This document shows positions 62,888-64,000 of a stretch of DNA of 64,000 nt, piece by piece. The notes beneath the pieces are model-generated. The model did not search any database. It was not told the DNA's origin and worked only from the letters and a program-made list of their open reading frames with translations. Both the position numbers and the translations under genes were made by a program. Position 1 is the first letter of the stretch. Every line of letters starts with the position of its first letter. The stretch is from Lasioglossum baleicum (lineage: Eukaryota; Arthropoda; Insecta; Hymenoptera; Halictidae): positions 16,360,947-16,424,946 of the forward strand of contig NC_134937.1 in assembly GCF_051020765.1 (NCBI RefSeq). The letters are read 5' to 3'.

Positions 62888-63007
62888 AATAAAAGCTGTC
62901 TCAAAATGACTTGGCATTTTAAATTGCGCGCCATTTTTTTTTTTGTGACGAACATAGAGTACTAATCATTGACAATCGGCATCCGGAAGTATTGAGGTTT
63001 AGTCATA

Positions 63008-63165
63008 GAGAATTACATGATCGAGCAACGCATTAAAATTGTGAAAATTCACTGCAAAAATGGGGAAAATTTTGCAGAGGTGTGGTTCGAAAAGTCCGCA
63101 CGTCTTTTGGTCATCATAACGCACCATCTCGCAACAATCTCGTCTACATTTACTTTAATGATTGA
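63008..63165 (+). pseudogene. Broken mariner-type transposase helix-turn-helix fragment
   Basis: The frame reads IEQRIKIVKIHCKNGENFAEV (63020-63082). After a frame change between 63083 and 63084 it continues VRKVRTSFGHHNAPSRNN in the frame starting 63085, then meets a stop at 63163. This two-part pattern (EQR.KIV..YY.NG....A.. then VRKLR..FG.HNAPTR) is the N-terminal helix-turn-helix of insect mariner-like transposases and related DUF4817 proteins. The catalytic region is absent. A mariner-like CTGTCTCAAAATGACTTGGC about 120 bp upstream (62897) could be the element's end. It is a dead relic: frameshifted, stopped and truncated. Confidence 0.7.
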
Positions 63166-64000
63166 ATATGGATTAGAAGAGCACAGAATTTCATTGTGTC
63201 CTTAAAGATAGTCAGAGCGTTCGTGTTCAGTAGATTTTGTTTGAAGTGTTCACAAGTCTAATCACTCACGAATTATTAATATAGTTAGAAGAAATATTCT
63301 GTTTTACTAGAATGACGTTATAGTGTATAGCCTCGGTGACATTGCCGCAGATAAGAACGTACAGTGAGCAAATCGATGACCCATTAACTCAGACTAAAGC
63401 GCTTCACTTTCTACCACTTCTTCTTACTGGAAACTACGAATGTAGGTCTCCAATAAAGAGAATTATGCATTTGTAATGCCAGGATAACTCGAGGGTTATT
63501 CAATTATGTAAATGTTGCGAAACGTGCTCAACTGTGTACTTGATCTGGTCGCCCTTGTTCGGGATTGACTTCGCATTGTAAAAGAATACGAATAAAATCT
63601 CTGTTGTTAGAACAATTATAAGTGTACGCGAAATCAAGTGTGGCCAGCACACACCAACAGATAAAAATTGATATAACCTAAGGTTCGTGCACGTATCTGT
63701 TCTTCATATTCCCACAGGTACAGTACACCTATAATGGAAAGGTACATTCTTGCAGATACTCAGGTAGGAGGGAAAATAACAGGTCAATCACGTTACATTG
63801 ATGAAATAAGAGAATCGTGACCTGAAAATGAGCAGAAACAGCCGGTGGGTTATTACATTCTAATGCTCTTCTTGGACGTATTCCGTCTTAACAAGAATCC
63901 CGCGTTTTTTGTGTCAGCCAATATCCCCTTCAACTCCGTTTCTCTATTATTAAACTGAAAATAAGATTCTCTTCATTTATAAAGGAACGTTCAATTTACA
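63166..64000. other. Gene-free AT-rich sequence
   Basis: Downstream of the transposase fragment I could not find further transposase homology or a matching terminal repeat. The sequence is AT-rich, appears unique and runs to the window edge. Confidence 0.45.

Noticed and set aside
1..64000. CRISPR array, prokaryotic operon, phage or plasmid
   Set aside because: No regularly spaced identical direct repeats, no ribosome-binding-site-led gene arrays and no bacterial gene families are present; the repeat content is that of an insect nuclear genome.

Overview
This window looks like non-coding nuclear DNA from an insect, most likely a hymenopteran (bee, ant or wasp). The evidence is indirect: there is no prokaryotic gene density, there are several families of short non-autonomous DNA transposons (Tc1/mariner-type with TA target sites, hAT-type with 8-bp target duplications, pogo-like ends), and GC-rich blocks alternate sharply with AT-rich islands. 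I found no protein-coding gene, tRNA, rRNA or known microRNA that I could support. The longest open frames (about 190-220 codons) are low-complexity, GC-rich or pyrimidine-rich frames with no recognisable domain, often matched by a frame on the opposite strand. The window is best read as an intergenic desert or part of a very large intron; which of the two cannot be decided from sequence alone.

What can be annotated is repeats. At 1381-2560 a foldback element (called A here) carries a second, nearly perfect palindrome (B, 1456-2120) inserted at a TA inside its left arm. A dispersed family of about 200-bp hAT-type MITEs, with ends reading TAGACTGCGGATnTTTATGCA, has at least nine recognisable copies (12.3, 17.9, 23.1, 24.2, 27.1, 36.4, 38.1, 39.1 and 61.1 kb); one copy keeps a perfect 8-bp target duplication and three keep 7 of 8. 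Tc1/mariner-type palindromic MITEs or their halves lie at 3.2, 19.5, 42.0, 44.8 and 46.3 kb. Mariner-like ends lie near 7.5 and 11.3 kb, and pogo/Tigger-like ends near 18.3 and 61.8 kb. At 63.0 kb there is a broken fragment of a mariner-type helix-turn-helix transposase domain, the only stretch with recognisable protein homology.

Layout: 0-3.4 kb AT-rich with the nested foldback elements; 3.4-7.5 kb mixed, with a 33-bp minisatellite at 6.1 kb; 7.5-17.5 kb GC-rich blocks (8.5-9.3, 10.4-11.3, 12.6-14.8, 16.6-17.5 kb) separated by AT-rich stretches; 17.5-24.3 kb mixed with MITEs; 24.3-36 kb largely GC-rich or mixed unique sequence; 36-39.3 kb an AT-rich island holding three hAT MITEs; 39.3-46.2 kb mixed, with a compositionally odd stretch at 42.25-43.4 kb; 46.2-54 kb mixed; 54-64 kb mixed with dispersed repeats, a pair of CRE-like TGACGTCA sites and the transposase fragment. 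Nearly all recognisable mobile elements sit in AT-rich islands and the GC-rich blocks are almost free of them. I did not find a new biological system; the nested palindromes, the hAT MITE family and the 33-bp minisatellite are the best leads.
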